Below are positions 1 to 7,861 of a stretch of 64,000 nt of DNA, piece after piece. This DNA is from Pseudomonas alkylphenolica. Lineage in GTDB: Bacteria; Pseudomonadota; Gammaproteobacteria; Pseudomonadales; Pseudomonadaceae. The notes under the pieces are model-generated. The model worked only from the letters and a program-made list of their open reading frames with translations. It did not search any database and had not been told where the DNA came from. A program made the position numbers and the translations under genes. How positions within the stretch are numbered: the first letter of the stretch is position 1; each line of letters opens with the position of its first letter. The DNA lies in the NCBI RefSeq assembly GCF_000746525.1, contig NZ_CP009048.1, forward strand, positions 3,775,501-3,839,500. Reading direction: 5' to 3'.

Positions 1-523
1 AGAAGAACAGCAGATAGAGCATGACGGCAAAACTCACCAGGAAATCAAAGGTGCCCTGACCGAAGCTGAACGCCTGGGTGGCAAAGAACTGGCTGCCCTG
101 CAGAGCGCCCTTGGTAATCTTGTCGCGCAGGCCTACCAGATCGCCCATCCCCATGCGCTCCAGGCTATTTTGCGCAAAGGCCGGAAGAATATCCTTGAAA
201 CGCTCAATGTAGCCGGCCAGGTCCAGCTCACCGCTCTCAAGGTTCTTGTACAGCGCCGCACCTTCCTGCACCAGCAAGGTGCTGATGATGATCACCGGCA
301 GGATGGCGATCACCAGACATATCAGCAGCGTCAGGCCCGCGGCCAGGTTGCGCCGCCAGTCCAGGCGCGTCAGCAAACGGCGCTGCAGCGGGGCGAAGAC
401 GATGCCAAGGATCACCGCCCAGAACACTGCGCCGTAGAACGGCAGCAGGATCCAGATGAAAGCGATGGTCACCAGGGCCAGTAACAGATGCAGGGCCTTG
501 TGCTGCACGGCGGTTTCGTTCAT
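1..523 (-). CDS. AI-2E family transporter (PerM-type permease), partial
   Basis: The reading frame starts at the ATG on the minus strand ending at 523 and runs off the left edge, leaving about 174 residues. The translation begins MNETAVQHKALHLLLALV and is followed by closely spaced hydrophobic helices, then a soluble stretch rich in charged residues (about residues 80-130), then another helix. This is the layout of the N-terminal half of the AI-2E/PerM permease family (PF01594), whose full proteins are about 350 residues with 7-8 membrane helices in the inner membrane. Family members export small signals or act as Na+/H+ antiporters, and the substrate cannot be told here. Family assignment is fairly sure. 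Confidence 0.8.
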   Translation of the reverse strand, partial: MNETAVQHKALHLLLALVTIAFIWILLPFYGAVFWAVILGIVFAPLQRRLLTRLDWRRNLAAGLTLLICLVIAILPVIIISTLLVQEGAALYKNLESGELDLAGYIERFKDILPAFAQNSLERMGMGDLVGLRDKITKGALQGSQFFATQAFSFGQGTFDFLVSFAVMLYLLFF

Positions 524-596
524 GTGCGCTCCGTTGCTGTTCACAACGTTAGTGCACGGCGCAGTGGCAAAAGTGCCGTGCGCACAAGACGATCGG

Positions 597-1013
597 TCAG
601 GCCCCGGCTGGCCAGGTCTCCGATGCCCGCCCTGCGGTCAGGTCGCTTTCCCAGAAATACTGAGCACTCAGTTCGATTTGCACATAAGCCAGGTCATCGC
701 TTTCATTGCTGGCATGGTTCGCGCCTGCAAGCCCCTGGGCACCGTCATTGTCACCGACAGCCGGCGTCACGTCGTACCAAGCCCTTTGACCGAGGGACGT
801 ACTCCAGGTCGTCAGGCTGTGCAGATCCGGGTTGGCAAAGGTGAACGTGCAGTTGCTCACACCCGCCAGGTTTTGCCCTTTCCAGTTCCAGTGGTAGGTG
901 GTGTCCACCTGCGCTCGTTCATTCAAGGTGTAACGCGGCTCAAAGGTGGGACGTGAATCAGCAGGCTGCGCAATCGTGACGGACCAAGGTCCATGCGAAA
1001 GAATCAAAGTCAT
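597..1013 (-). CDS. Hypothetical protein, 138 aa, no recognised family
   Basis: A clean frame with a good ribosome site (AAGGA six bases before the ATG). The protein has no signal peptide and no membrane helix. It is rich in Trp, Tyr, Asn, Thr and Asp with few Lys, and has alternating polar and aromatic residues (YHWNWKGQNL, YVQIELSAQYFW), which suggests an all-beta fold such as a small sandwich or lectin-like domain. I do not recognise it. It lies between the permease and the Anr-like regulator on the same strand, but the gap to the upstream regulator gene (about 44 bases) does not prove an operon. Coding status is likely because of the ribosome site and composition. Confidence 0.6.
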   Translation of the reverse strand: MTLILSHGPWSVTIAQPADSRPTFEPRYTLNERAQVDTTYHWNWKGQNLAGVSNCTFTFANPDLHSLTTWSTSLGQRAWYDVTPAVGDNDGAQGLAGANHASNESDDLAYVQIELSAQYFWESDLTAGRASETWPAGA

Positions 1014-1057
1014 TTAGGGTCCTTAAAGCAGGCTGGGCACTGCCATTGATCCATCGG

Positions 1058-1768
1058 CTAGTTGATAGGCTGAATGGGTTGGAGAAGGCGCACTTGTTTG
1101 CCGTCGACTTCGATCTGGCCGTTTTGCTGGAGACGGGTGAACACCCGGGAAACAGTCTCTCCGGCCAGCCCCAGGTAATTGCCGATTTCGTTACGTGAGA
1201 TGCTCAGGTGCAGTTGATTGGCTGCGTATCCAAGCGAGTGAAAGCGTGCCGACAGGTTGACCAGCAAGGAGACGACCCGGGCATCGGCGGCTTTTTTCGA
1301 ATGCAGCCGGGTCATTTGTTGGGTATTGCGAATCTCACTGCTCATCGCCCGCATCAGATGCCGGCGTATCTGCGGCAAGCGGATCAACAGCTCATCGAGA
1401 GGCGCGAAAGGAATTTCGCACACTTCGGTGGTCTCCAGCGCCTGGACTGATACCGGGTACGCTTCTGAACCCAGTCCGGACAGGCCAATCGACTCACCGG
1501 GCAGATGGATGCCGATGATCTTTTCTTCCCCGGTCTCACTCAGGCAAACAGACTTCAAGACGCCGGAGCGGATCACGTAGATCGAGTTGAAACTGTCGCC
1601 CTGGCGAAACAGAAAATCGTTCTCTTTCATGGTCCGGACGTGCTTGACCACGTCATCAAGCATGTCGACTTCTTCGGGACTCGCTGAACCAGGCAGGCAC
1701 AGCGGCGCGAGACTGCAGGTTTTGCATTGTGTCTGGCGGTAAGCTGGCAATCGAATGGGCTCAGGCAT
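1058..1768 (-). CDS. CRP/FNR-family regulator, Anr paralogue
   Basis: A 236-residue FNR-class regulator. An N-terminal cysteine cluster (C15, C18, C24, in QCKTCSLAPLC) plus C117 (VCEIPF) matches the four ligands that hold the oxygen-labile [4Fe-4S] cluster of FNR/Anr. A cyclic-nucleotide-type beta barrel (about 40-130) and a long dimer helix follow. The C-terminal winged helix has the FNR recognition element (GLAGETVSRVFTRL, about 198-211), with the E-xx-S-R that reads TTGAT half sites. Residue differences throughout from the Anr sequence I remember suggest a paralogue, as P. putida has three FNR-type proteins. It probably controls genes under low oxygen. It is divergent from trhP. Confidence 0.88.
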   Translation of the reverse strand: MPEPIRLPAYRQTQCKTCSLAPLCLPGSASPEEVDMLDDVVKHVRTMKENDFLFRQGDSFNSIYVIRSGVLKSVCLSETGEEKIIGIHLPGESIGLSGLGSEAYPVSVQALETTEVCEIPFAPLDELLIRLPQIRRHLMRAMSSEIRNTQQMTRLHSKKAADARVVSLLVNLSARFHSLGYAANQLHLSISRNEIGNYLGLAGETVSRVFTRLQQNGQIEVDGKQVRLLQPIQPIN

Positions 1769-1884
1769 TTATCTAGTCCTTATGGCGGAACACACGGTGC
1801 GCCTGAGCTGTTTCCATCAAGCGCACTTTGCAGGCCAGACCAGTGTCCCGTGAGCCAACTTCAAACACCCCTCAATAATCGTTA

Positions 1885-1896
1885 TTTGATATCAAA
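1885..1896. promoter_or_regulatory. Perfect 12-bp palindrome TTTGATATCAAA upstream of the Anr paralogue
   Basis: Lies in the 272-base divergent gap between the Anr-like gene and trhP. It carries both FNR half sites (TTGAT and ATCAA) but with no spacer, whereas the usual Anr/FNR box has four bases between them. It may be an operator of another kind or chance in an AT-rich stretch. No other signal in this gap was convincing. Confidence 0.3.
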
Positions 1897-2040
1897 CCCT
1901 TGTTTCTATTGAATAAATGCAAAGAGCCAGCGCGCAGCACCCGAGGTAAACGCAAGCAGCGGCAAAAGCGCCGTTGACATGGATCAATTACCCGCCGGGG
2001 CATTCCCGGTAGCATCCGCGCCTTTTGCCGCGACCTGATC

Positions 2041-3360
2041 ATGACCCCGCTTGCCAAACCTGAATTACTCGCCCCAGCCGGCACTCTGAAGAACATGCGT
2101 TACGCTTTCGCCTATGGCGCCGACGCAGTCTATGCCGGCCAACCGCGCTACAGCCTGCGCGTACGCAACAATGAGTTCGACCACGCCAACCTGGCGCTGG
2201 GCATCAAAGAGGCCCAGGCCCAGGGCAAGCGTTTTTACGTGGTGGTCAACATTGCCCCGCACAACGCCAAGCTCAAGACCTTCCTCAAAGACCTCGCGCC
2301 GGTAATCGAGATGGCCCCGGATGCGCTGATCATGTCTGATCCGGGCTTGATCATGCTGGTGCGCCAGCACTTCCCGCAGATGCCGATTCACCTGTCAGTG
2401 CAGGCCAACACGGTGAACTGGGCCAGCGTCGAGTTCTGGCGCAGCCAGGGGCTGACCCGGGTGATCCTGTCCCGCGAGCTGTCGCTGGAGGAAATCGAGG
2501 AAATCCGCCAGCAGGTACCGGCCATGGAGCTGGAAGTCTTCGTCCATGGTGCTTTGTGCATGGCCTACTCCGGCCGCTGCCTGCTGTCGGGTTATCTCAA
2601 CCGCCGTGACGCCAATCAGGGCAGCTGCACCAATGCCTGCCGCTGGAAGTACAGCGCCACAGCAGCCACCGAAGATGTCAGCGGCGATATCGTCCGCGAA
2701 GTACAACCGACCCTGGGGGTCGGTGCGCCGACCGAACAGGTGTTCCTGCTTCAGGAAAGCAATCGTCCGGATGAAGACATGCCGGCCTTCGAGGACGAGC
2801 ACGGCACCTACATCATGAACGCCAAAGACCTGCGTGCGGTGCAGCACGTCGAACGCCTGACCCGCATGGGCGTGCATTCGCTGAAGATCGAGGGTCGCAC
2901 CAAGTCGCACTTCTACTGCGCACGCACCACTCAGGTCTACCGCCAGGCCATCGATGATGCTGTGGCAGGCCGTGAGTTCGACCGCAGCCTGATGCTCAAT
3001 CTGGAATCGCTGGCCCAGCGTGGTTACACCGAAGGCTTTCTGCGCCGTCACGTGCATGATGAATATCAGAACTATCAGCGAGGCAACTCGGTGTCCGAGC
3101 GCCAGCAGTTTGTCGGTGAACTGACCGGTGAACGCGTCGATGGCCTGGCTGAGGTGAAGGTCAAGAACCGCTTTGCCCTGGGAGATCATCTGGAACTGAT
3201 GACCCCGCGTGGCAACTATCATTTCGATCTGCACCAGTTGCGCGATCGCCAGGGGGCATCCATCGAGGTGGCACCGGGGGACGGGCATACCGTCTACCTG
3301 CCGATTCCCGAGCAGGTAGACCTGAGGTTTGGCCTATTGTTACGCGACTTGGTGCAATGA
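2041..3360 (+). CDS. trhP: U32-family tRNA hydroxylation protein TrhP (YegQ)
   Basis: A 439-residue protein of the U32 'peptidase' family, close in length to E. coli YegQ/TrhP (about 450). It starts with the family motif PELLAPAGTLKNMRYAFAYG. The U32 signature lies near residues 168-190 (EVFVHGALCMAYSGRCLLS), followed by the cysteines (GSCTNACRWKY) that bind an iron-sulphur cluster. TrhP makes 5-hydroxyuridine at tRNA position 34, using prephenate, the first step to cmo5U. The insert rich in Glu and Asp (about 240-270) before 'NAKDLRAVQHVERL' fits the TrhP branch rather than UbiU/UbiV. The gene is monocistronic and ends in a REP palindrome. The start is ATG, with no strong ribosome site visible. 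Confidence 0.9.
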   Translation: MTPLAKPELLAPAGTLKNMRYAFAYGADAVYAGQPRYSLRVRNNEFDHANLALGIKEAQAQGKRFYVVVNIAPHNAKLKTFLKDLAPVIEMAPDALIMSDPGLIMLVRQHFPQMPIHLSVQANTVNWASVEFWRSQGLTRVILSRELSLEEIEEIRQQVPAMELEVFVHGALCMAYSGRCLLSGYLNRRDANQGSCTNACRWKYSATAATEDVSGDIVREVQPTLGVGAPTEQVFLLQESNRPDEDMPAFEDEHGTYIMNAKDLRAVQHVERLTRMGVHSLKIEGRTKSHFYCARTTQVYRQAIDDAVAGREFDRSLMLNLESLAQRGYTEGFLRRHVHDEYQNYQRGNSVSERQQFVGELTGERVDGLAEVKVKNRFALGDHLELMTPRGNYHFDLHQLRDRQGASIEVAPGDGHTVYLPIPEQVDLRFGLLLRDLVQ

Positions 3361-3407
3361 TCGCGGGGCAAGCCCGCTCCTACAGTGGGAGCGGGCTTGC
3401 CCCGCGA
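3361..3407. repeat. REP palindrome pair (first of six)
   Basis: Two inverted copies of the 23-base unit that starts tcgcggggcaagcccgctcc, separated by a few bases. It lies directly between the convergent trhP and pvdQ genes. The hairpin can act as a transcription or mRNA-decay barrier, as REP elements do. Confidence 0.93.
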
Positions 3408-3420
3408 TAAGGCCGACGGA

Positions 3421-5736
3421 TCAGGGCATGACTTTGGCCACCGCCGCCGAATCCGCCTCCCGAATCACCTGCACCCGATACTGTGGATCAGCCTTGATCT
3501 GCGCCTCAGTGAAGGGAATCACATGCCACTGCTTGGCCGAAAAAGCCCGTGTCTGGTCACTGGCATGCGCTGAACCGGCCTCGCTGGACTCGGAAAAAGC
3601 CAGTAATCCCAAGGCCTGCGGCCCCTTGCTATCAAAGGTCACCAGCTGCAAGTAGCTGGTACCACTGACCACCAGGCGCTTGCCAGACCCGGCCGCTACA
3701 CTCTGGATCGCATTGTAGACCCCCAGACTGGCAGGCCCGCCGTGAATCGGCGTGCCGTCGGCGGCTTGCTGGATCTGCCCCCACTGCGCATCAGCTGTCA
3801 GACCGGCCTGCTCGACCTCGGCCAGCGAGGCCAGGGCGGCTTGGTTCAAGGCTGCTGCCACGTCGGCGCGCTCGACTGCCAGTCCACGCGGGGTATGCTG
3901 GGGATCGCTCGGATCGAACGCTACTCGCCAGATATCCGGACGCGGCAGCAGCGGCTCCAGAATGTTCTGGAAATGCACCAGCCCGATGCCACTGTCGAGG
4001 TCGGCACGCAGGTCCCAGGCTTTCAAGCTGCTGCACAGCGTCGTCAATGGCGAGTCCGGCGCCTGTTTACCACACCATTGCAACAGGTCCGGCATCAGCA
4101 GTTCCGCCAGATAGACCTGGTTGTCCATCACCATCTGCTGCAGATCGGTGCCGCTCAGTTTGCCTTCGCGGTTCAGGCGTTGCAGGGCAAAGCGGCTGCG
4201 TGGCCCAAGGGGCTGGTCCTCGCGACTGACCAACGGCGAATAGCCACGTAACGGCTGCGCCGGATTGACCATCCAGGCGGAGTCGTTGGAGTGCTGGATG
4301 AAGTCGCCACGGCTCAGGCTCGGCAGCAGTTGGCTTGGAAAGATGCCCGGCTGCGCTGCACGCGGGTCAATTTTCCAGTTGCAGGCGCTGCGCGAACCGT
4401 CGAGCACGATCAACGCCTGTCCTGCTGCCGGATCGCTGCACTGCGCCAGCAAGGTAGCATCGACAAAAGGCACCACCGACTGATTCAGGTACAAAGTTTG
4501 CCCCTTGGCGTCCACGGCCAGGGTGTTGACCCAGGGAATACCCTGCAATCGATGCACCGAGTCCTGCAACGCTTTCAGGCTGTCAGCCTGGTTCATGCTG
4601 TACCACTGCTGCAGTACGCGAGTGTTGTCCAGGTTGGCGTCGCGCAGGCTGAAAGCGTGCTGCTTGTCCCAGTCCAACCGTCCAGACCACTGGACTACCG
4701 GGCCGAACACTGAGCTGTAAACGTCACGGTTGACCGGTGTCAGCTTGCCGTCCGCTCCCTTGACCGTCACCGTCAGACGTTGGCGGTTCATCGGTATCGA
4801 CTTGCCATCGAGCAGGTAGCGGGTCGGATCCTTGGGATCGAGCTCAAGCCGATACACCGTGAAGTGCCTGGAAGTATCCACCGTGTGGGTCCAGGCCAGG
4901 TGACGGTTGAAACCGATGTTGATCAGGGGCAGACCTGGCAAGGCCGCGCCCATGACATCCAGCTTTCCGGGCACGGTAAGCTGCATCTGGTAAAAACGCA
5001 TGCCGCCCGCCCAGGGGAAGTGCGGGTTAGCCAGCAACATGCCATGACCACTGGCCGATCGCTCGTGCCCCACCGCCACCGCATTGCTGCCGCGCTCCAG
5101 AGCGAAATTGTTTTGCCGTGCTTGCGCCACGCTCATGTCCACGTTCAGGCGCGCGACGGCATTGGGCGGGGTAGCGCCCGCCAGGGCTTCGGCAAACTGC
5201 CCAACCCCACCTTCAACCAACAGACGCCGGGTGAGCTTGACCAGATCAAGCGTGGTAATCGGTCTCAGCCACTGCGCCTGCAGGCATTGCGCGCCCTGCC
5301 CCTGGGCCACGCGCTCGGCCAGTGCGCGGTTGTAGCCCTTGGCATAGCCTTCGAGCAGGGCCCGCACCTGCGCCGGTTGTGCCTGCCAGAAGCCGAATAC
5401 TGCAGAGGGCGAATTGAGCCAGCTGAAGAACAGATCACTGGCGAGGTTCTCGCGCTGCTCGAAGGTTACCTGCTCAGGCCCGAAGTGGCGTGAGCGCTCG
5501 GCGTTAACCGTGACCACTTCATTGGCCAGCAGGCACAGGTTGTCCTGGGCGTAGGCATAACCGATGCCATAGCCCAACCCCTGTTCATCCCGGGCCAGGA
5601 TGTGCGGTACCCCAAAGCTGGTGCGGCGAATTTCGGCACTGGCATCGCCCGGAGCAACACGGGCCTGGGCAGCAAAACTGAGACCGAGCAGCAGTCCGGC
5701 CAGACAGACGCTTGCCAACGGATGGGATTTGATCAC
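3421..5736 (-). CDS. pvdQ: PvdQ-type acyl-homoserine lactone / pyoverdine acylase
   Basis: An Ntn-hydrolase of the penicillin acylase family, 771 residues, very like P. aeruginosa PvdQ (762). The frame extends to an ATG at 5787, but a GTG at 5736 preceded by AGGAGT gives a clean signal peptide (IKSHPLASVCLAGLLLGLSFAAQA) for periplasmic export. With that start the catalytic Ser of ERGSNAVAVG is residue 217, the position known for PvdQ, where autocleavage frees the beta chain. Other family landmarks are GVPHI, GLGYGIGYAYAQDN, RRLLVEGGVGQFA and HTVDTSRHFTVYRL. PvdQ removes the fatty acyl group from pyoverdine precursors and cleaves long-chain AHLs. No other pyoverdine genes are in the window. 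Confidence 0.93.
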   Translation of the reverse strand: MIKSHPLASVCLAGLLLGLSFAAQARVAPGDASAEIRRTSFGVPHILARDEQGLGYGIGYAYAQDNLCLLANEVVTVNAERSRHFGPEQVTFEQRENLASDLFFSWLNSPSAVFGFWQAQPAQVRALLEGYAKGYNRALAERVAQGQGAQCLQAQWLRPITTLDLVKLTRRLLVEGGVGQFAEALAGATPPNAVARLNVDMSVAQARQNNFALERGSNAVAVGHERSASGHGMLLANPHFPWAGGMRFYQMQLTVPGKLDVMGAALPGLPLINIGFNRHLAWTHTVDTSRHFTVYRLELDPKDPTRYLLDGKSIPMNRQRLTVTVKGADGKLTPVNRDVYSSVFGPVVQWSGRLDWDKQHAFSLRDANLDNTRVLQQWYSMNQADSLKALQDSVHRLQGIPWVNTLAVDAKGQTLYLNQSVVPFVDATLLAQCSDPAAGQALIVLDGSRSACNWKIDPRAAQPGIFPSQLLPSLSRGDFIQHSNDSAWMVNPAQPLRGYSPLVSREDQPLGPRSRFALQRLNREGKLSGTDLQQMVMDNQVYLAELLMPDLLQWCGKQAPDSPLTTLCSSLKAWDLRADLDSGIGLVHFQNILEPLLPRPDIWRVAFDPSDPQHTPRGLAVERADVAAALNQAALASLAEVEQAGLTADAQWGQIQQAADGTPIHGGPASLGVYNAIQSVAAGSGKRLVVSGTSYLQLVTFDSKGPQALGLLAFSESSEAGSAHASDQTRAFSAKQWHVIPFTEAQIKADPQYRVQVIREADSAAVAKVMP

Positions 5737-5778
5737 GGACACTCCTGCATCGATCAGGGAACTATTGATCCTGATTGA

Positions 5779-5801
5779 ACGAAACACAGGCGATAAATTT
5801 A
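5779..5801 (-). promoter_or_regulatory. Possible PvdS iron-starvation box before pvdQ
   Basis: On the minus strand TAAAT (5797-5801) is followed 15 bases later by CGT (5779-5781), about 45 bases before the pvdQ GTG. The PvdS promoter pattern as I recall it is TAAAT, 16-17 bases, CGT, so the spacing is one base short. Weak call. Confidence 0.3.
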
Positions 5802-5949
5802 CGGAATCGGCCTTGCCGAAACGTCTTTACCTAATGTGGCTCGAAAAATTTTTCCCCGGGTACTGCAGTTTTGCCACGCTCATTCGTCTTATAGGGTGTA
5901 GGCAACAATTTTGACGGTATCTGGACTGGCCACGAAAGGGAGCTTTCAC

Positions 5950-6336
5950 ATGTATAACCAGCAACAGGCTGCGATCGCCAACCGCCCCGAGCGAAAACCT
6001 CGGCAAGCCTTGACAGTAAAAGTCGACAACAGCGACAACGAGCGTCCCGGCAACGAGCATATTCGCGAACTGCTCAGGAGATTCGGGCTGCGTACCAGCC
6101 TGATCCGCCTCAAGGTCATTGATGCCTTGCACATGGCCGACAGGAGTGGGCGCAGCATCGGTGTACGCGGCGTCCACAGCCAGCTTGAACAGCTGGATGT
6201 TCCCCTGTCGTTCCTCAGTGTCCGGGAAGTGCTCAAGCGCTTGTGCGTCGAGGGTGTGATCAACATGGGCAACGACAAATGCTACAGCCTCAACCCCGAG
6301 GCCCGCAGCATTCTGGAGCAAACCTGCCCACGCTAA
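5950..6336 (+). CDS. Fur-like winged-helix protein lacking the metal/dimer domain
   Basis: A 128-residue protein starting at the ATG at 5950, which has a strong ribosome site (AAAGGGAG, seven-base spacer). The longer frame from a TTG at 5911 lacks one. A basic disordered N-terminus (about 1-35) precedes a winged helix (about 40-115). That region reads like the Fur DNA-binding domain: HIRELLRRFGLRTSLIRLKVIDAL, then GVRGVHSQLEQL, then SVREVLKRLCVEGVINMG. The C-terminal Fur dimerisation and metal-binding region is absent, so it is a stand-alone DNA-binding domain, often annotated 'Fe2+/Zn2+ uptake regulation protein' in pseudomonads. Its targets are unknown. It is divergent from pvdQ. Confidence 0.72.
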   Translation: MYNQQQAAIANRPERKPRQALTVKVDNSDNERPGNEHIRELLRRFGLRTSLIRLKVIDALHMADRSGRSIGVRGVHSQLEQLDVPLSFLSVREVLKRLCVEGVINMGNDKCYSLNPEARSILEQTCPR

Positions 6337-6342
6337 GCGAAA

Positions 6343-6360
6343 GGCCGGCGTATGCCGGCC
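6343..6360. terminator. Short hairpin between convergent genes
   Basis: GGCCGGC-gtat-GCCGGCC lies just after the Fur-like gene stop and before the stop of the small membrane protein on the other strand. There is no clear T run, so terminator function is only likely from its position. Confidence 0.45.
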
Positions 6361-6372
6361 GTGCTGATCACT

Positions 6373-6561
6373 TCAGAGCTTGACCTTGCGGCGCATGATG
6401 CCGTTGATCACCACAACCGCAACTGCCACCGCAATGGCAATGTACTGGAACACTTGTTCACTGATCGTCCCCTGCTTCTGCAGGTAGGACAGACCGAGCA
6501 TGATCCCCAGCACCAGCAGGGAGATCAGAATGGAATATTTCAGGCGTTGACCTTGAGTCAT
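6373..6561 (-). CDS. Small inner-membrane protein, 62 aa
   Basis: Start chosen at the ATG at 6561 because AAGGAA lies five bases upstream. The frame is open further, to 6615, without a ribosome site. The protein has two hydrophobic helices (about residues 9-24, SILISLLVLGIMLGLS, and 36-54, FQYIAIAVAVAVVVINGI) joined by a polar loop, and ends in a basic tail (RRKVKL). It is probably a conserved pseudomonad hypothetical with both ends in the cytoplasm. No function can be given. Confidence 0.65.
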   Translation of the reverse strand: MTQGQRLKYSILISLLVLGIMLGLSYLQKQGTISEQVFQYIAIAVAVAVVVINGIMRRKVKL

Positions 6562-6719
6562 TGATATTTCCTTGCAACATCGGGGTAAGGGCCCGGAACG
6601 GCCCATGCGCATCATACAACGCAGCCTTGCCGCGAGCGGACAATTTCCTCCTTCTGTAGTGACCTTGCGCCTGAAACCATGACGTCCCGGGCATAGTCCC
6701 AGACGAATGGAAACTCGCC

Positions 6720-7181
6720 ATGTTCCTCGGTCGATTACTAAGTGGTATCACCTTGCTGGTTGGCCTTGAAGCCCAAGCGCTCCCCACCTCGACACTCTCC
6801 CCCGATCAACGCGTTGCACTGGGTAAGCAACTGGCCGAACACGCCGGTGCCAGCCAGTGGCAACAACTTTGGCAGCGCTCGCGTCAGGCCGGGTATCTGT
6901 ACGAACAATCGACTACCCCCCACTTCAGCCTTGATTCCGCCGAGCTCATCAAGGCAACAGCCCTGACCCTGTCGCAGCCAAAAGAGACAAGTGCAGTCAA
7001 CCAGACCCAGGTCCTGTATCGCCGGGACTTTTCTCCGCAAACCGTAGGTAAACACGCAAAAGCCAGCCTCAGCGCCGTGTGCATCTGGGTTGACTGGCGT
7101 ACCCTCCCGGAGCACGCCGTGAACCGGCCCGGCCCCTACCTCGGGCAAATCAGCCTGCTGCTGGTGCACCCCTGCCAGTAA
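6720..7181 (+). CDS. Predicted secreted protein, 153 aa, unknown
   Basis: Starts MFLGRLLSGITLLVGLEAQALP, a likely Sec signal peptide cut after Ala, so the product is periplasmic or released. The mature part (about 132 residues) is soluble with two cysteines near the C-terminus (AVCIWVDW and VHPCQ) that could form a disulphide. No family was recognised. The ribosome site is weak (GGAAA). It stands alone, 218 bases before the Mor-like gene. That gap holds no convincing gene, only the probable promoter region of the next one. Confidence 0.55.
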   Translation: MFLGRLLSGITLLVGLEAQALPTSTLSPDQRVALGKQLAEHAGASQWQQLWQRSRQAGYLYEQSTTPHFSLDSAELIKATALTLSQPKETSAVNQTQVLYRRDFSPQTVGKHAKASLSAVCIWVDWRTLPEHAVNRPGPYLGQISLLLVHPCQ

Positions 7182-7399
7182 ACATGGGTTGCCAGACCTA
7201 GCCCCGCTCGCTCAAGCATCTGGAGCGCAGAACCAAGGGGTTACGCCGAATCAGCCATGACTTTCCTATTCCCATGGCCCTCCTTGCCTACAAACCACAT
7301 ATCCGATGCCCACCGCCCCTGCTGCGCTTGCTGCCTGTTACGCACGGTCGGGATGTTCAAACATGAAGGTGTCAAGCCAATCCCTACAAGGAAGTCACC

Positions 7400-7795
7400 A
7401 TGGAACTGCGCGATCTCAACCGTATTGACATCCAACAGCTGCCCCATTCGCTACAGATGCTCATCGAATGCCTGGGTATTGAAAACGCTTACAACTTGAC
7501 CTGTGCTTTCGGTGGCCGCCCCAAGTACATCCCCAAGCACCGTGAACGTACCACTCTGGCGCAGGTTCTCCCTGCGACAGCCCTGGACGCCCTGATCAAA
7601 CGTTTTGCCGGTATGGCTCTGGAAATCCCCAAGGTCGACCACTTCCTGCGCCAACTGCGCAATCAACAGATCCAGCAGGAAAGCGCCGAGGGTCTCTCGC
7701 GCAGCATGCTAGCCAACAAATACGGCTTGAGCTTGCGCCAGATCGGCAACATCCGCCGCCAGGAGTCGTGTGCACACGCTCGCCTCACCTCTTGA
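7400..7795 (+). CDS. Mor-family transcription activator (phage Mu Mor/C type)
   Basis: 131 residues with a good ribosome site (AAGGAAG). The N-terminal half matches the Mor domain: a helix pair for dimerisation (LMIECLGIENAYNLT-like), then FGGRPKYIPK, the conserved Gly-Gly strand that Mor/C proteins use to touch DNA. A C-terminal helix-turn-helix follows (SRSMLANKYGLSLRQIGNIRR, about 100-120). Mor is the middle-gene activator of phage Mu, and chromosomal homologues occur without phage genes. No phage gene lies nearby. It precedes two DUF2589 genes on the same strand (gap 66 bases), which makes it their likely activator. The family call is good and the target is inferred. Confidence 0.8.
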   Translation: MELRDLNRIDIQQLPHSLQMLIECLGIENAYNLTCAFGGRPKYIPKHRERTTLAQVLPATALDALIKRFAGMALEIPKVDHFLRQLRNQQIQQESAEGLSRSMLANKYGLSLRQIGNIRRQESCAHARLTS

Positions 7796-7861
7796 GCCGC
7801 TAACTTCGGCACTCAAGACACATCCGCACAATGATGTGCATTCATCAAAAGGAATTCCGCA

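Noticed and set aside
7257..7499. 80-residue plus-strand frame before the Mor-like gene
   Set aside because: It overlaps the Mor gene in another frame, with no ribosome site, and reads as a low-complexity Pro/Cys-rich translation.
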